DNA of 64,000 nt from Nocardioides panacisoli (GTDB lineage Bacteria; Actinomycetota; Actinomycetes; Propionibacteriales; Nocardioidaceae): the NCBI RefSeq assembly GCF_019448235.1, contig NZ_CP080409.1:434001-498000 (forward strand). The letters are read 5' to 3'. The position numbers and the translations under genes were made by a program. Positions 1 to 8,060 of the stretch are shown here, in pieces. The notes below the pieces were generated by a model, which did no database searches, was not told where the DNA came from, and saw only the letters and a program-made list of their open reading frames with translations. Position 1 is the first letter of the stretch, and every line of letters begins with the position of its first letter.

Positions 1-1104
1 GCGGCGGCCGCAGTCGCCATCGCCGGCCCCCTGCTGCTCGCCGGTTCGTCCCAGGCGGATCCGACCACGACCCCCAACGGGCCGTGGCCGCCCAACGACA
101 AGGAGAACCTCAGCTCGATCCACAGCTACGAGCAGCTGTGGGGCACCCTGGAGTCGATCGAGAAGCGCGCCAAGGGCACCTTCAGCGTCGAGCCGGCACC
201 GCTGCAGTCCAACACCGGCCGCGACATCCCCGTGGTGACCGTCGGTGACGGACCGACCTCGGTGATGTTCATCGCCAACCAGCACGGCAACGAGTACGTC
301 GTCAGCACCGGCATGGTCGAGGTCGTGCGCGCCCTCGCCGGCAACTCGGCCTCCGCGCGGGAGATCCGCGAGAACCTGACGGTGACGATCGTGCCGCGGG
401 TCAACGTCGATGGCTTCGACGCCGACGTGGTGGACCTCGCCGGCAACACCACGCCGTGGCGGCAGAACTTCGACACCGACTGCCCCGCCTTCTGCGGCTT
501 CTACGCCGACGGACGCGGCTACGACATCAACCGCTACCACTCCTACACCGAGAGCGCCTACGACCACCCCTACGAGCCCGGGCCGGACACCAACAACCCG
601 GTGCCGGAGGCGATCGCGATGCGGTTGCTCTGGGACGAGCGCCAGCCGGAGTTCTCGGTGGACTTCCACCACCAGGGCACCTACGTCGACGACGACGGCC
701 GGATGATCACCGGGTCGGTGATGTGGCCCAACGCCGAGGAGGAGGCGGAGAACCTCGGGATCTCCGAGGAGTTCGCGGAGACGGTCACGCTGTCCAAGCG
801 CGTGGTCTCGGAGATGCTGGTGAACCTCAATGACCTCGGCCACGCCAACATCACTCGCTACCCCGGGACGACGACACCGGGCATCGCGCGCAACGCCTAC
901 GGCCTGCTCGGTTCGGGGTCGGTCCTCTACGAGGCCCGTGGTGGCATCGGCCAGAAGTCGCGCGGCTACCTGGCCAAGCAGGCCTACATCGCCGGCATGA
1001 GCGTGCTCTCGGCGGCTGCCGACGGGTCGCTGTTCACGCGCAGCACCGAGCCCGCCGACACGATCCGGGAGCGCGGCGACTCGGTGCCCAACCCGCACGA
1101 GTGA
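1..1104 (+). CDS. M14-family zinc carboxypeptidase, secreted (5' end missing)
   Basis: Partial gene: the frame is open from base 1, so the true start lies upstream. The first visible residues (AAAVAIAGPLLLAGSSQA) look like the hydrophobic core and cleavage region of a signal peptide, so the enzyme is probably exported. An HGNE motif (in NQHGNEYV) supplies the first two zinc ligands of the M14 fold. A later DFHH probably supplies the third zinc histidine, YDINRYH corresponds to the family's substrate-binding Asn-Arg region, and the Glu in LYEARGG is a candidate catalytic base. It should release C-terminal residues from peptides or cell-wall peptides outside the cell; the substrate is unknown. 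It ends convergently with the biotin genes. Confidence 0.75.
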   Translation, partial: AAAAVAIAGPLLLAGSSQADPTTTPNGPWPPNDKENLSSIHSYEQLWGTLESIEKRAKGTFSVEPAPLQSNTGRDIPVVTVGDGPTSVMFIANQHGNEYVVSTGMVEVVRALAGNSASAREIRENLTVTIVPRVNVDGFDADVVDLAGNTTPWRQNFDTDCPAFCGFYADGRGYDINRYHSYTESAYDHPYEPGPDTNNPVPEAIAMRLLWDERQPEFSVDFHHQGTYVDDDGRMITGSVMWPNAEEEAENLGISEEFAETVTLSKRVVSEMLVNLNDLGHANITRYPGTTTPGIARNAYGLLGSGSVLYEARGGIGQKSRGYLAKQAYIAGMSVLSAAADGSLFTRSTEPADTIRERGDSVPNPHE

Positions 1105-1123
1105 GGCACGCGTAGGCGGGCTG

Positions 1124-1150
1124 CGGCGGCCGCGCGTGACGTGGCCGCCG
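1124..1150. terminator. Hairpin between convergent genes
   Basis: Perfect 8-bp arms CGGCGGCC/GGCCGCCG lie between the carboxypeptidase stop and the bioD stop. There is no T-tract, as is common for terminators in GC-rich actinobacteria. The position between convergent genes suggests a bidirectional terminator. Confidence 0.5.
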
Positions 1151-1151
1151 T

Positions 1152-1829
1152 TCAGCCCCCTGCCCACCAGGTCGGGGCGCTGTCGAGGAACTCCTCCCGC
1201 GGCAGCGTCCCGGCACCGGCGGGGACCACGCCGAGGAGGGGGACCCCACTGGTCCGCGACAGGTCCGCGCGATTGGTCGTCTCCGCCAGGCCGGGGGCAG
1301 CCGGCCAGGAGCCGATCACCAGGCCGTGGGGCTCGATGCCCCGGCCGCGCAGCGCACTGACGGTGAGCGCGGTGTGGTTCAGGGTTCCGAGGTCGGCGCG
1401 ACAGACCACGACGACCTCGACCGCGACCCCGTGGTCGGTGAGCTCGCAGACCAGGTCGAGCAGCGTGCCGCCCTCGGCATCGAGCCTGACGAGGAGGCCG
1501 CCGGCGCCCTCGACGACCACGCGGTCGTGGGAGGCGGCGAGCTCCCGGACCCGTTGCGCGTGCGCGGCCACGGCGGGCAGGGAGACCCCCTGTCGGCGGG
1601 CCGCGGTGTCCGGCGCCAGCGGGTCGTCGAGCACCACGAAGGTCTGCGCTCCCCGTCCGGTGAGCCGTTCGACCGTGGTCGCGTCACCCGGCTCGGCGGG
1701 ATCGATCATCCCGGTCTGGACGGGCTTGACCACGAGGGTGTCGGGCGGCGAGACCGCGGCCAGCGCTGCGGTCACGATCGTCTTGCCCACGTCGGTGTCG
1801 GTCCCGGTGACGACGACCACGCGCGTCAT
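1152..1829 (-). CDS. bioD: Dethiobiotin synthetase
   Basis: 225 aa. It catalyses ATP-dependent carboxylation and ring closure of 7,8-diaminopelargonate to dethiobiotin, the penultimate step of biotin synthesis, in the cytoplasm. The N terminus carries the P-loop GTDTDVGKT (residues about 9-17), diagnostic of BioD; VVKPVQTG and VVEGAGGLLV (Mg/phosphate-binding loops) follow. It is the last gene of the minus-strand operon bioB-bioA-bioF-bioD and its start overlaps the bioF stop by 4 bp, indicating translational coupling. Length is normal for the family. Confidence 0.93.
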   Translation of the reverse strand: MTRVVVVTGTDTDVGKTIVTAALAAVSPPDTLVVKPVQTGMIDPAEPGDATTVERLTGRGAQTFVVLDDPLAPDTAARRQGVSLPAVAAHAQRVRELAASHDRVVVEGAGGLLVRLDAEGGTLLDLVCELTDHGVAVEVVVVCRADLGTLNHTALTVSALRGRGIEPHGLVIGSWPAAPGLAETTNRADLSRTSGVPLLGVVPAGAGTLPREEFLDSAPTWWAGG

Positions 1830-2941
1830 CCGAACTCCTTGACGACCGACTGCAGTACGTCGGCCGCACGTTCCCAGTCCCCGGCGTCGATGCCGGCGTT
1901 GACGGTCACCCGCAGGCGGGAGATCCCGTCGGGCACTGAGGGTGGCCGGAAGCAGCCGACCCGCAGGCCCGCCGCAGCAGCCGCGTCACGTGCCGCGACG
2001 GCCCGTTCGGGAGAGGGCATCGGCACCGACAGCACCGCTCCGTCCGGGGCGGTCACGCCGAGCCTCCCGGCGAGGTCGCGCACCCGCCCCGCGACCCGCC
2101 TCGCCAGGTGGGGGCGTTCCCGTGCGATGTCCAGCGCCGCGTGCGCCGCCGCGGTGGCAGCAGGGGACAGCGCGGTGTCGAAGATGAAGGGCCGCGCGGT
2201 GTTGACCAGGTGCTCCCGGACCGCCCGCGTGCCGAGCACGATCCCGCCCTGGCTGCCCAGGGCCTTGGAGAGTGTGGCCGTCACCAGGACGTGCGGGAGG
2301 CCCGCCAGCCCCAGCTCCGCGACCAGCCCGGGCCCCCGGACCCCGAGGCCGTGCGCCTCGTCGACCAGCAGCAGGGCGCCTCGGGCCCGGCACGCCTCGG
2401 CGAGGTCGACCAGTGGCGCGGCGTCGCCGAGCACGGAGTAGACCGACTCCACGACCACGAGCGTGCGCTCCGCGTCACGCCCCAGTGCCTCGGTGACTGC
2501 TGTGACGTCGTTGTGCTCCACGATGCTCACCTCCGCCCGCGAGAGACGGACCGCGTCGATGAGGGAGGCGTGGACGTGGGCGTCGGAGATCACATGGGTC
2601 GAGCGGTCCGCCAGTGCCGTCACCGCGGCCAGGTTGGCGGCGTACCCGCTGGACAGGACGAGGCCCGACTCCTGGCCGGTGTAGTCGGCGAGGGAGCGCT
2701 CGAGCTCGTCGTGCACCGGCAGCGTGCCGGTCACGAGGCGGGAGGCCCCGGCGCCGGCACCCCACGCCAGGGCCGCCTCGGCGGCTGCACGGCGTACCTC
2801 GGAGTCCTGCGCGAGTCCGAGGTAGTCGTTGCCGGCGAGGTCGAGGAGCCCCGCGGAGCCGTCACGGACCACGAGGCGCCGGGTGAGGCCGGACCGGTCA
2901 CGTTCGGCGGCCCGCTCGGCCAGCCAGGCCTGCCACGTCAT
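1826..2941 (-). CDS. bioF: 8-amino-7-oxononanoate synthase (KAPA synthase)
   Basis: 371 aa PLP enzyme of the alpha-oxoamine synthase family. It condenses pimeloyl-ACP or pimeloyl-CoA with alanine to give 8-amino-7-oxononanoate. Visible signatures are NDYLGLAQ near residue 38, DEAHGLGVRGPG (PLP-ring Asp/His region) and TLSKALGSQGG, which holds the Schiff-base lysine. It overlaps bioA and bioD by 4 bp at each end, so the four genes form one tightly coupled transcript. No pimeloyl-precursor genes (bioC/bioH/bioW) are seen here. Confidence 0.93.
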   Translation of the reverse strand: MTWQAWLAERAAERDRSGLTRRLVVRDGSAGLLDLAGNDYLGLAQDSEVRRAAAEAALAWGAGAGASRLVTGTLPVHDELERSLADYTGQESGLVLSSGYAANLAAVTALADRSTHVISDAHVHASLIDAVRLSRAEVSIVEHNDVTAVTEALGRDAERTLVVVESVYSVLGDAAPLVDLAEACRARGALLLVDEAHGLGVRGPGLVAELGLAGLPHVLVTATLSKALGSQGGIVLGTRAVREHLVNTARPFIFDTALSPAATAAAHAALDIARERPHLARRVAGRVRDLAGRLGVTAPDGAVLSVPMPSPERAVAARDAAAAAGLRVGCFRPPSVPDGISRLRVTVNAGIDAGDWERAADVLQSVVKEFG

Positions 2942-4227
2942 GCCCGCACCGCCGCGTGGATCCCCGCCACGACGGTGTCCAGGTCCTCATCGGTGCACAC
3001 GTACGGCGGCATCGCGTAGACCATGTCGCGGAAGGGGCGCAGCCACGCCCCGGCGGCCAGTGCTGCATCGGTGGCGGCCACCACGTCGATGGGCTCCTCC
3101 AGCTGGACGACCCCGACCGCACCGAGCGTGCGGACGTCGGCGACGCCGTGGGCGTCGCGCAGCGGGGCGAGGCCGTCGGCGAGCCGGCGCTCGATCCGCG
3201 CCACGGTGCCCTGCCAGTCGCCGGCGAGCAGGAGGTCGATGCTGGCCAGTGCCACGGCACACGAGAGCGGGTTGCCCATGAAGGTCGGACCGTGCATGAG
3301 TACGCCGGACTCCGTCCCGGAGATCGCCCGTGCGACCTCGGGAGTGGCCACCACTGCGGCTGCGGTCAGGTAGCCGCCCGTCAGCGCCTTGCCCAAGCAC
3401 AACACGTCGGGCACCACGCCCGCGGCGTCGCAGGCGAAGAGCGTGCCGGTGCGGCCGAAGCCGGTGGCGATCTCGTCCAGGACCAGCACCAGGTCGTGCT
3501 CGTCGGCGATCTCGCGCAGGACGCGCACGCATGCCGCGGGGTAGGGGTGCATGCCACCGGCGCCCTGCAGCAGCGGCTCGATCACGATGCCGGCCAGCTC
3601 GTGCGCGTGGCGCGCTGCCAGGCGCTCCATCTCCTCGGCCCACGCGCCGACGTCGGCGGGGGAACCCGGTGGACGCGGCCCGAAGACCTGCTCGGGCAGC
3701 AGCCCGCGCCACATCGTGTGCATGCCGCCCACCGGGTCGGTGACGCTCATGCAGTCGAAGGTGTCGCCGTGGTAGCCGCCGAAGGTGGTCAGCATCCGGG
3801 TGCGCTCGGGGCGGCCCCGGCCTCGCTGGTACTGCAGGGCCATCTTCAGGGCGACCTCGACCCCGACCGAGCCGGAGTCGGCCAGGAAGACGTGCTCGAG
3901 GCCGTCGGGGGTGATCTCGACCAGGCGCTCGCCGAGCCGGACCGCCGGCTCGTGGGTCAGGCCGCCGAACATGACGTGGGCGAAGGAGTCCACCTGCTCG
4001 CGCACCGCCGCGTCGAGCACGGGGTGGCGGTAGCCGTGGATCGCTGCCCACCACGAAGACATGCCGTCGACGACGTCGATCTCGGTGGTCGAGCCTGTCG
4101 AGACCCGGAGGTGCGCGCCGCTGGCCCGCGTCACCAGCCGGACCGGCGTCGGGTCGGTCATCGAGGTGTAGGGGTGCCACAGGTGCGCGCGGTCGGACGC
4201 GAGGAGGTCGGGCGCCGAGGTGTGCAT
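2938..4227 (-). CDS. bioA: Adenosylmethionine--8-amino-7-oxononanoate aminotransferase
   Basis: 429 aa class-III aminotransferase. It uses S-adenosylmethionine as amino donor to turn KAPA into 7,8-diaminopelargonate. Signatures: LWHPYTSM at the N terminus (BioA substrate pocket), the [11 protein letters not shown] region, [13 protein letters not shown] (PLP-binding Asp) and [11 protein letters not shown] (catalytic Lys). The start at 4227 (MHTSAPDLL) is preferred over a frame extending to 4266, because it lies 4 bp after the bioB stop and the extension would run inside bioB. It overlaps bioF by 4 bp. Confidence 0.92.
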   Translation of the reverse strand: MHTSAPDLLASDRAHLWHPYTSMTDPTPVRLVTRASGAHLRVSTGSTTEIDVVDGMSSWWAAIHGYRHPVLDAAVREQVDSFAHVMFGGLTHEPAVRLGERLVEITPDGLEHVFLADSGSVGVEVALKMALQYQRGRGRPERTRMLTTFGGYHGDTFDCMSVTDPVGGMHTMWRGLLPEQVFGPRPPGSPADVGAWAEEMERLAARHAHELAGIVIEPLLQGAGGMHPYPAACVRVLREIADEHDLVLVLDEIATGFGRTGTLFACDAAGVVPDVLCLGKALTGGYLTAAAVVATPEVARAISGTESGVLMHGPTFMGNPLSCAVALASIDLLLAGDWQGTVARIERRLADGLAPLRDAHGVADVRTLGAVGVVQLEEPIDVVAATDAALAAGAWLRPFRDMVYAMPPYVCTDEDLDTVVAGIHAAVRA

Positions 4228-4231
4228 CGGA

Positions 4232-5296
4232 CTACGCGTTGGCCGGCGCCTGCGTGCCGGCGCCACGGTGTCGGATCGCCGGGTCGCGACCCTCGCGGTC
4301 CTCGTCGAGGGCGTCCTCGGCGCCGAGGATGACGAACCCGCTGTCCTTGAGCATCGCGATGTCGGCCTTCGCGTCCTGCCCCTCGGAGGTGAGGTAGTCG
4401 CCGAGGAAGATCGAGTTCGCGACCTGGAGCGCCACGGCCTGCAGCGAGCGCAGGTGCATCTCCCGGCCGGCGGCGATCCGGATCTCGGCCTCGGGGCAGA
4501 CGAACCGCGCCATGGCGAGGATCTTGACGCAGCGGGTGGGTGCGAGCTCCCAGGTGTTGTGGTGGGGCGTCCCGTCGAAGGGCATCAGGAAATTCACCGG
4601 GATCGAGTCGGAGTCGAGCTCCTTGAGCGCGAAGAGCGCCTCGACCAGTTGCTCGTCGCTCTCCCCGAGACCGGCGATGAGTCCCGAGCAGGGGGAGAGG
4701 CCGGCGTGCTTGGCCTTGTCGATGGTGTCGACGCGGTCGCCGTAGGTGTGGGTGGTGACGACGTTGTCGTGGTTGGACTCGGCGGTGTTGATGTTGTGGT
4801 TGTAGGCATCGACGCCGGCGTCCTTCAGTCGCTCCGCCTGGCCCTCCTTGAGCAGGCCCAGGCACGCGCACACCTCGACGTCGGCGTGCTCGTCCTTCAG
4901 CGCCCTGGTCATCTCGGTGACCCGGTCGATGTCGCGCTCGCTCGGTCCCCGCCCCGAGGCGACCAGGCACACGCGGGATGCGCCGCCCCGCAGTCCGGCT
5001 CCGGCCTGTCGCAGCGTCTCGTCGGTGTCGAGCCAGGAGTACTTGAGGATCTGGGCGTCCGAACCGAGCGCCTGGGAGCAGTAGTTGCAGTTCTCCGGAC
5101 AGAGCCCGGACTTGAGGTTCACCAGGTAGTTGACCTTGACGGTGTTGGCGAAGTGCTTGCGGCGCAACCGGCCGGCGGCCGCGACGAGGGCCATCAACTC
5201 GGCGTCGTCGGCGCGCAGTGCCGCGAGCGCGTCGGCCGGCGTCGCGGCGTCGCCGTCGAGGATGCGGTCGGCGATCCGGTCGAACTGTGTGGTCAT
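4232..5296 (-). CDS. bioB: Biotin synthase (radical SAM)
   Basis: 354 aa. It inserts sulfur into dethiobiotin to give biotin, using a radical-SAM 4Fe-4S cluster and a sacrificial 2Fe-2S cluster. The motif GLCPENCNYCSQ gives the CxxxCxxC cysteines; YNHNINTAESNHDN is a typical BioB signature. First gene of the biotin operon. A GGGGAG ribosome-binding site precedes the ATG, and a BioQ-type palindrome lies 24-38 bp upstream of the start, so it is likely repressed when biotin is plentiful. Confidence 0.95.
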   Translation of the reverse strand: MTTQFDRIADRILDGDAATPADALAALRADDAELMALVAAAGRLRRKHFANTVKVNYLVNLKSGLCPENCNYCSQALGSDAQILKYSWLDTDETLRQAGAGLRGGASRVCLVASGRGPSERDIDRVTEMTRALKDEHADVEVCACLGLLKEGQAERLKDAGVDAYNHNINTAESNHDNVVTTHTYGDRVDTIDKAKHAGLSPCSGLIAGLGESDEQLVEALFALKELDSDSIPVNFLMPFDGTPHHNTWELAPTRCVKILAMARFVCPEAEIRIAAGREMHLRSLQAVALQVANSIFLGDYLTSEGQDAKADIAMLKDSGFVILGAEDALDEDREGRDPAIRHRGAGTQAPANA

Positions 5297-5319
5297 GACT
5301 CTCCCCGCGTCGGCAAATA

Positions 5320-5334
5320 CTGAACGGTGTTCAG
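5320..5334. promoter_or_regulatory. Probable BioQ operator upstream of bioB
   Basis: CTGAACGGTGTTCAG is a perfect palindrome (6-bp arms, 3-bp spacer) followed by GTTA on the plus strand. The same arrangement occurs at 7321-7335 beside the TetR gene. Actinobacterial BioQ repressors are known to bind TGAAC-N3-GTT-type sites near biotin genes; the assignment here is inference from sequence and position. Confidence 0.7.
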
Positions 5335-5368
5335 GTTACGTCGCGGGCGAGGGCGGCGGACAGTCGGC

Positions 5369-5998
5369 TCAGTCGGTGGGATCGCTGCGGTCGTCGCTGA
5401 TCCCGCGCGCGTGCAGTGCCTCGCCGGTGGCGCGAGCGTGGGCCACGACCCGGATCACCATCGGCGTCAGGTAGGCCCGCGGGTTCCGGTCCAGGCCACG
5501 ACCCAGCGCCGCCTGCCGGGTCTCGGAGGCGATCTCCAGTGTCGTCGGGACGCCACGGATCATCAGCGCGAACGCGAGTGCCACCCGCTCGGGGTCCACG
5601 CCGATGCGGCGGAACGGCTGCAGGGCTGCGGTGATGGTGTCGAGCAGCTCGTCCACCGAGGTGGTGATCGTCAGCACCGTCGCCAACAGCACCAGTGCGG
5701 CGAGCGCGCCGACCACGGTGAAGGCGTGCTCGGGGCCGCGTTGCCACGACTGGTACGCCGCCAGTAGTGCGAGCACGATCAGCAGCCCGCGCACGTTGCC
5801 GAACACGGTGGCCGGGCGGGCCCGGGCGACCACGAGCAGGAGCACGGCCAGGGCCAGCACCGCCCCGGAGGTCGCAGCGGACCGGAGCACGACGGTGAGC
5901 AGGCTGAGCACGGCGAGGGCGACCAGCTTCCACCCGGCCGGCATCCGGTGCAGGAGCGTGGTGCCGGGCTGGTAGGCACCCAGGAGGTTCACCGCCAC
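5369..5998 (-). CDS. bioN: ECF transporter T component of a biotin importer
   Basis: 209 aa membrane protein with several hydrophobic segments between residues about 28 and 115. The C-terminal half has two Arg-containing coupling motifs typical of EcfT proteins (GRG in QAALGRGLD and ARG in ALHARGI), which contact the ATPases. It couples ATP hydrolysis to movement of the biotin-binding S component BioY. Last gene of bioY-bioM-bioN, 4 bp after the ATPase stop. It ends shortly before the operator region of bioB. Confidence 0.83.
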   Translation of the reverse strand: MAVNLLGAYQPGTTLLHRMPAGWKLVALAVLSLLTVVLRSAATSGAVLALAVLLLVVARARPATVFGNVRGLLIVLALLAAYQSWQRGPEHAFTVVGALAALVLLATVLTITTSVDELLDTITAALQPFRRIGVDPERVALAFALMIRGVPTTLEIASETRQAALGRGLDRNPRAYLTPMVIRVVAHARATGEALHARGISDDRSDPTD

Positions 5999-6002
5999 GA
6001 CG

Positions 6003-6701
6003 TCACCGTGCCGTCGCGCGGTAGTGCGCGACGACCTCGTCGGGTCGGCCGTCGGCCACCACGGCCCCGTCGTCGACCAGCAGGGCCCGCTCGCACCGCT
6101 CGGCCAGGTCGAGGTCGTGGGTGGCGAGCACCAGCTGCTGCTCGAGCCCGAAGAGCATCTCGGCGATGCGACGACTGTTGGCCAGGTCCAGCAACGTCGT
6201 GGGCTCGTCGGCGACCAGCAGTCGCGGGCGGGTCGCGAGCACGCCCGCGAGTGCGAGCAGTTGCCGCTGGCCGCCCGACAGTGAGTGCACGCTGCGGTGC
6301 GCCAGGTCGGCGATCCCGTGCTCGGCGAGCACCTCCATCGCGGCGGCGGTCCGCTCCTCCTTGCGCTTGTGGTGGTGCCGCAACGACAGGGCGACGTCCT
6401 CGACGACGGTCGGCATGACCAGCTGCGCGGCGGGGTCGGTGAACGCGAACGCGACGCGGCGGCGTACCTCCCGGCCCTGGCGGACCACGTCGAGGCCGTG
6501 GACGCGGACGCGGCCCGTGGTGGGGTGGACCAGGCCGTTGAGCAGGCGCGCGAGGGTGGACTTGCCCGACCCGTTCGGCCCGATCAGGGCGATCCGGTGC
6601 TCGGTCAGCTCCCGTGTCGTCTCGCCGAGGATGGGCACCTCGCCCTCGGGTGTCGGCGCGGTCACCGACACCCGGTCCAGGACGATGCTGCGATCGCTCA
6701 C
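6003..6701 (-). CDS. bioM: ECF transporter ATPase of a biotin importer
   Basis: 232 aa ABC ATPase. Walker A is GPNGSGKST, the Q-loop region is DPAAQLVMPTV, the signature is LSGGQRQLLALAGVL, Walker B is LLVADEPTT and the switch histidine is in ATHDLDLAERC. This CbiO/EcfA-like protein powers biotin uptake with BioN and BioY. Its start overlaps the bioY stop by 4 bp, so the three genes are co-translated. Only one ATPase gene is present, as in BioMNY systems. Confidence 0.87.
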   Translation of the reverse strand: MSDRSIVLDRVSVTAPTPEGEVPILGETTRELTEHRIALIGPNGSGKSTLARLLNGLVHPTTGRVRVHGLDVVRQGREVRRRVAFAFTDPAAQLVMPTVVEDVALSLRHHHKRKEERTAAAMEVLAEHGIADLAHRSVHSLSGGQRQLLALAGVLATRPRLLVADEPTTLLDLANSRRIAEMLFGLEQQLVLATHDLDLAERCERALLVDDGAVVADGRPDEVVAHYRATAR

Positions 6702-7291
6702 GCCGCGCTGGTCTCCCGCTCCTCGCTCACCGCCGGGCGGGCCAGCAGGTCCGGGAACGCGCGGTGGACCGAGGTCGCGACGAGTGCCATCACCAGGTTC
6801 TTCAGGATGTCACCGGGGAAGAACTGGGTGTCGATGAGGAAGGCCTCCTTCAGTCCCAGGTCCGCGCGCCACGCGAGGTTGAGCGGTCCCAGCGTGTGGA
6901 TGAAGAGGAAGCTGCTCAGCAGGCCGGCGGTGAACACCAGCGTGAAGTCGGTACGCCGTCGCCGCGCCCGCCACACGATCAGCCCGCACAGCGCTGCGGC
7001 GAGCGGGAACGCCACCAGGTACCCGGCCGTCGGGCCGGTGAAGTGGCCCAGGCCGGAGGCGCCGCCGGAGAAGATGGGCAGCCCGATCGCGCCACCGGCC
7101 AGGTAGAGGCACACGGCCAGGAAGCCGCGGACGGGGCCCAGGCAGGCGCCGGCCAGCAGGACGCCGAAGGTCTGCAACGAGAACGGCACGCCGACGCCGG
7201 TCTTGATGTCGGGCAGGATCGCCACGGTGGCGATCAGGGCGGCGAAACCGGCGACCAGTGCCAGGTCGACGGCGGGGTTGCGGCGGTTCAT
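6698..7291 (-). CDS. bioY: Biotin-specific S component BioY
   Basis: 197 aa, mostly hydrophobic, with about six transmembrane segments. Residues near GVGVPFSLQTFGVLLAGACLGPVRGFLAV and the glycine-rich GLPIFSGGASGLGHFTGPTAGYLVAFP match the BioY core, including the conserved TGPTGGYL-like loop. It binds biotin in the membrane and works with BioM/BioN. First gene of the transport operon. An RBS-like CGGAG lies just upstream, and a palindrome overlapping a TATAAC box precedes it, so it is probably under BioQ control. Confidence 0.92.
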   Translation of the reverse strand: MNRRNPAVDLALVAGFAALIATVAILPDIKTGVGVPFSLQTFGVLLAGACLGPVRGFLAVCLYLAGGAIGLPIFSGGASGLGHFTGPTAGYLVAFPLAAALCGLIVWRARRRRTDFTLVFTAGLLSSFLFIHTLGPLNLAWRADLGLKEAFLIDTQFFPGDILKNLVMALVATSVHRAFPDLLARPAVSEERETSAA

Positions 7292-7320
7292 CGGGGCTCC
7301 GGAGGGGATCGAGGGACGTC

Positions 7321-7335
7321 CTGAACGTCGTTCAG
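7321..7335. promoter_or_regulatory. Probable BioQ operator between bioY and the TetR gene
   Basis: CTGAACGTCGTTCAG is a perfect 6-3-6 palindrome followed by GTTATAGGAT. Read on the minus strand, TATAAC immediately precedes it and could be the bioY -10 box. Read on the plus strand, TATAGGAT could serve the TetR gene. One bound repressor could therefore shut both promoters, giving autoregulation. Confidence 0.68.
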
Positions 7336-7420
7336 GTTATAGGATCCGATCGGCCGGTGCGGGTGCGGACCACGCGACGTCGGTCGCGGCACGGTCCGCG
7401 CCGGTCGCGAACGGAGGCAG

Positions 7421-7984
7421 ATGGGACACCACCGCGCAGACGTCGTCGACGCTGCAGTGCGGCTGCTCGACGAGGTCGGGCTCGAGGCGCTGACCATGCG
7501 CCGGCTCGCCGGCACGCTCGGCGTGCGACCCAGTGCGCTCTACCACCACTTCTCGGGCAAGGACGCCCTGCTCGGCGCGGTGGCCGACGAGGTCCTCGAC
7601 CGCGGGCGGCGCCCCACCGAGGTCGTGGCCTGGCAGGCCGAGCTGCGACTGGTCTGCGTGGAGCTGCGCGACATCATGCTCGCCCACCGCGACGGCGCGG
7701 CGCTCATGGCCCGGGCGCGGTCGCTCGGCGTCGGGGCCGCCGAACCGATGAACCGGATGGCGAGTGCGTTGCGCTGGGCAGGCGCCGAGGACGAGGTGGC
7801 CCGCGTCGGTGCGCGGACCCTGTTCCACTACGTCTACGGCCACGTGGCCGACGAACAGACCCAGCAGCAGTCCGCCGGGGACGGGGAGGTCGGCCCGCCC
7901 GCCTCGCTCGATTTCTCCGTCGGGCTCTCGATGGTCCTGGACGGACTGGCGACGCGCATGGGCCTCCCGGCCGGGGCCGGCTGA
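7421..7984 (+). CDS. bioQ: TetR-family regulator, probable biotin repressor BioQ
   Basis: 187 aa. The N-terminal helix-turn-helix is typical of TetR proteins (RRLAGTLGVRPSALYHHFSGKDALLGAV, residues about 27-54); the C-terminal half is a TetR_C-like ligand/dimer domain. GGAGG lies a few bases before the ATG. It is divergent from bioY, with a palindrome between the two and a matching palindrome before bioB. That layout is the known arrangement of BioQ in actinobacteria. The name rests on context and operator sharing, not on a unique residue motif. Confidence 0.78.
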   Translation: MGHHRADVVDAAVRLLDEVGLEALTMRRLAGTLGVRPSALYHHFSGKDALLGAVADEVLDRGRRPTEVVAWQAELRLVCVELRDIMLAHRDGAALMARARSLGVGAAEPMNRMASALRWAGAEDEVARVGARTLFHYVYGHVADEQTQQQSAGDGEVGPPASLDFSVGLSMVLDGLATRMGLPAGAG

Positions 7985-8060
7985 GCCCGACGACCATCCC
8001 GGAGGGTGTTCACTCCTCGCTATCCTCGGCGCAACACCGACGATGCAGAGTGGAGGCAGT

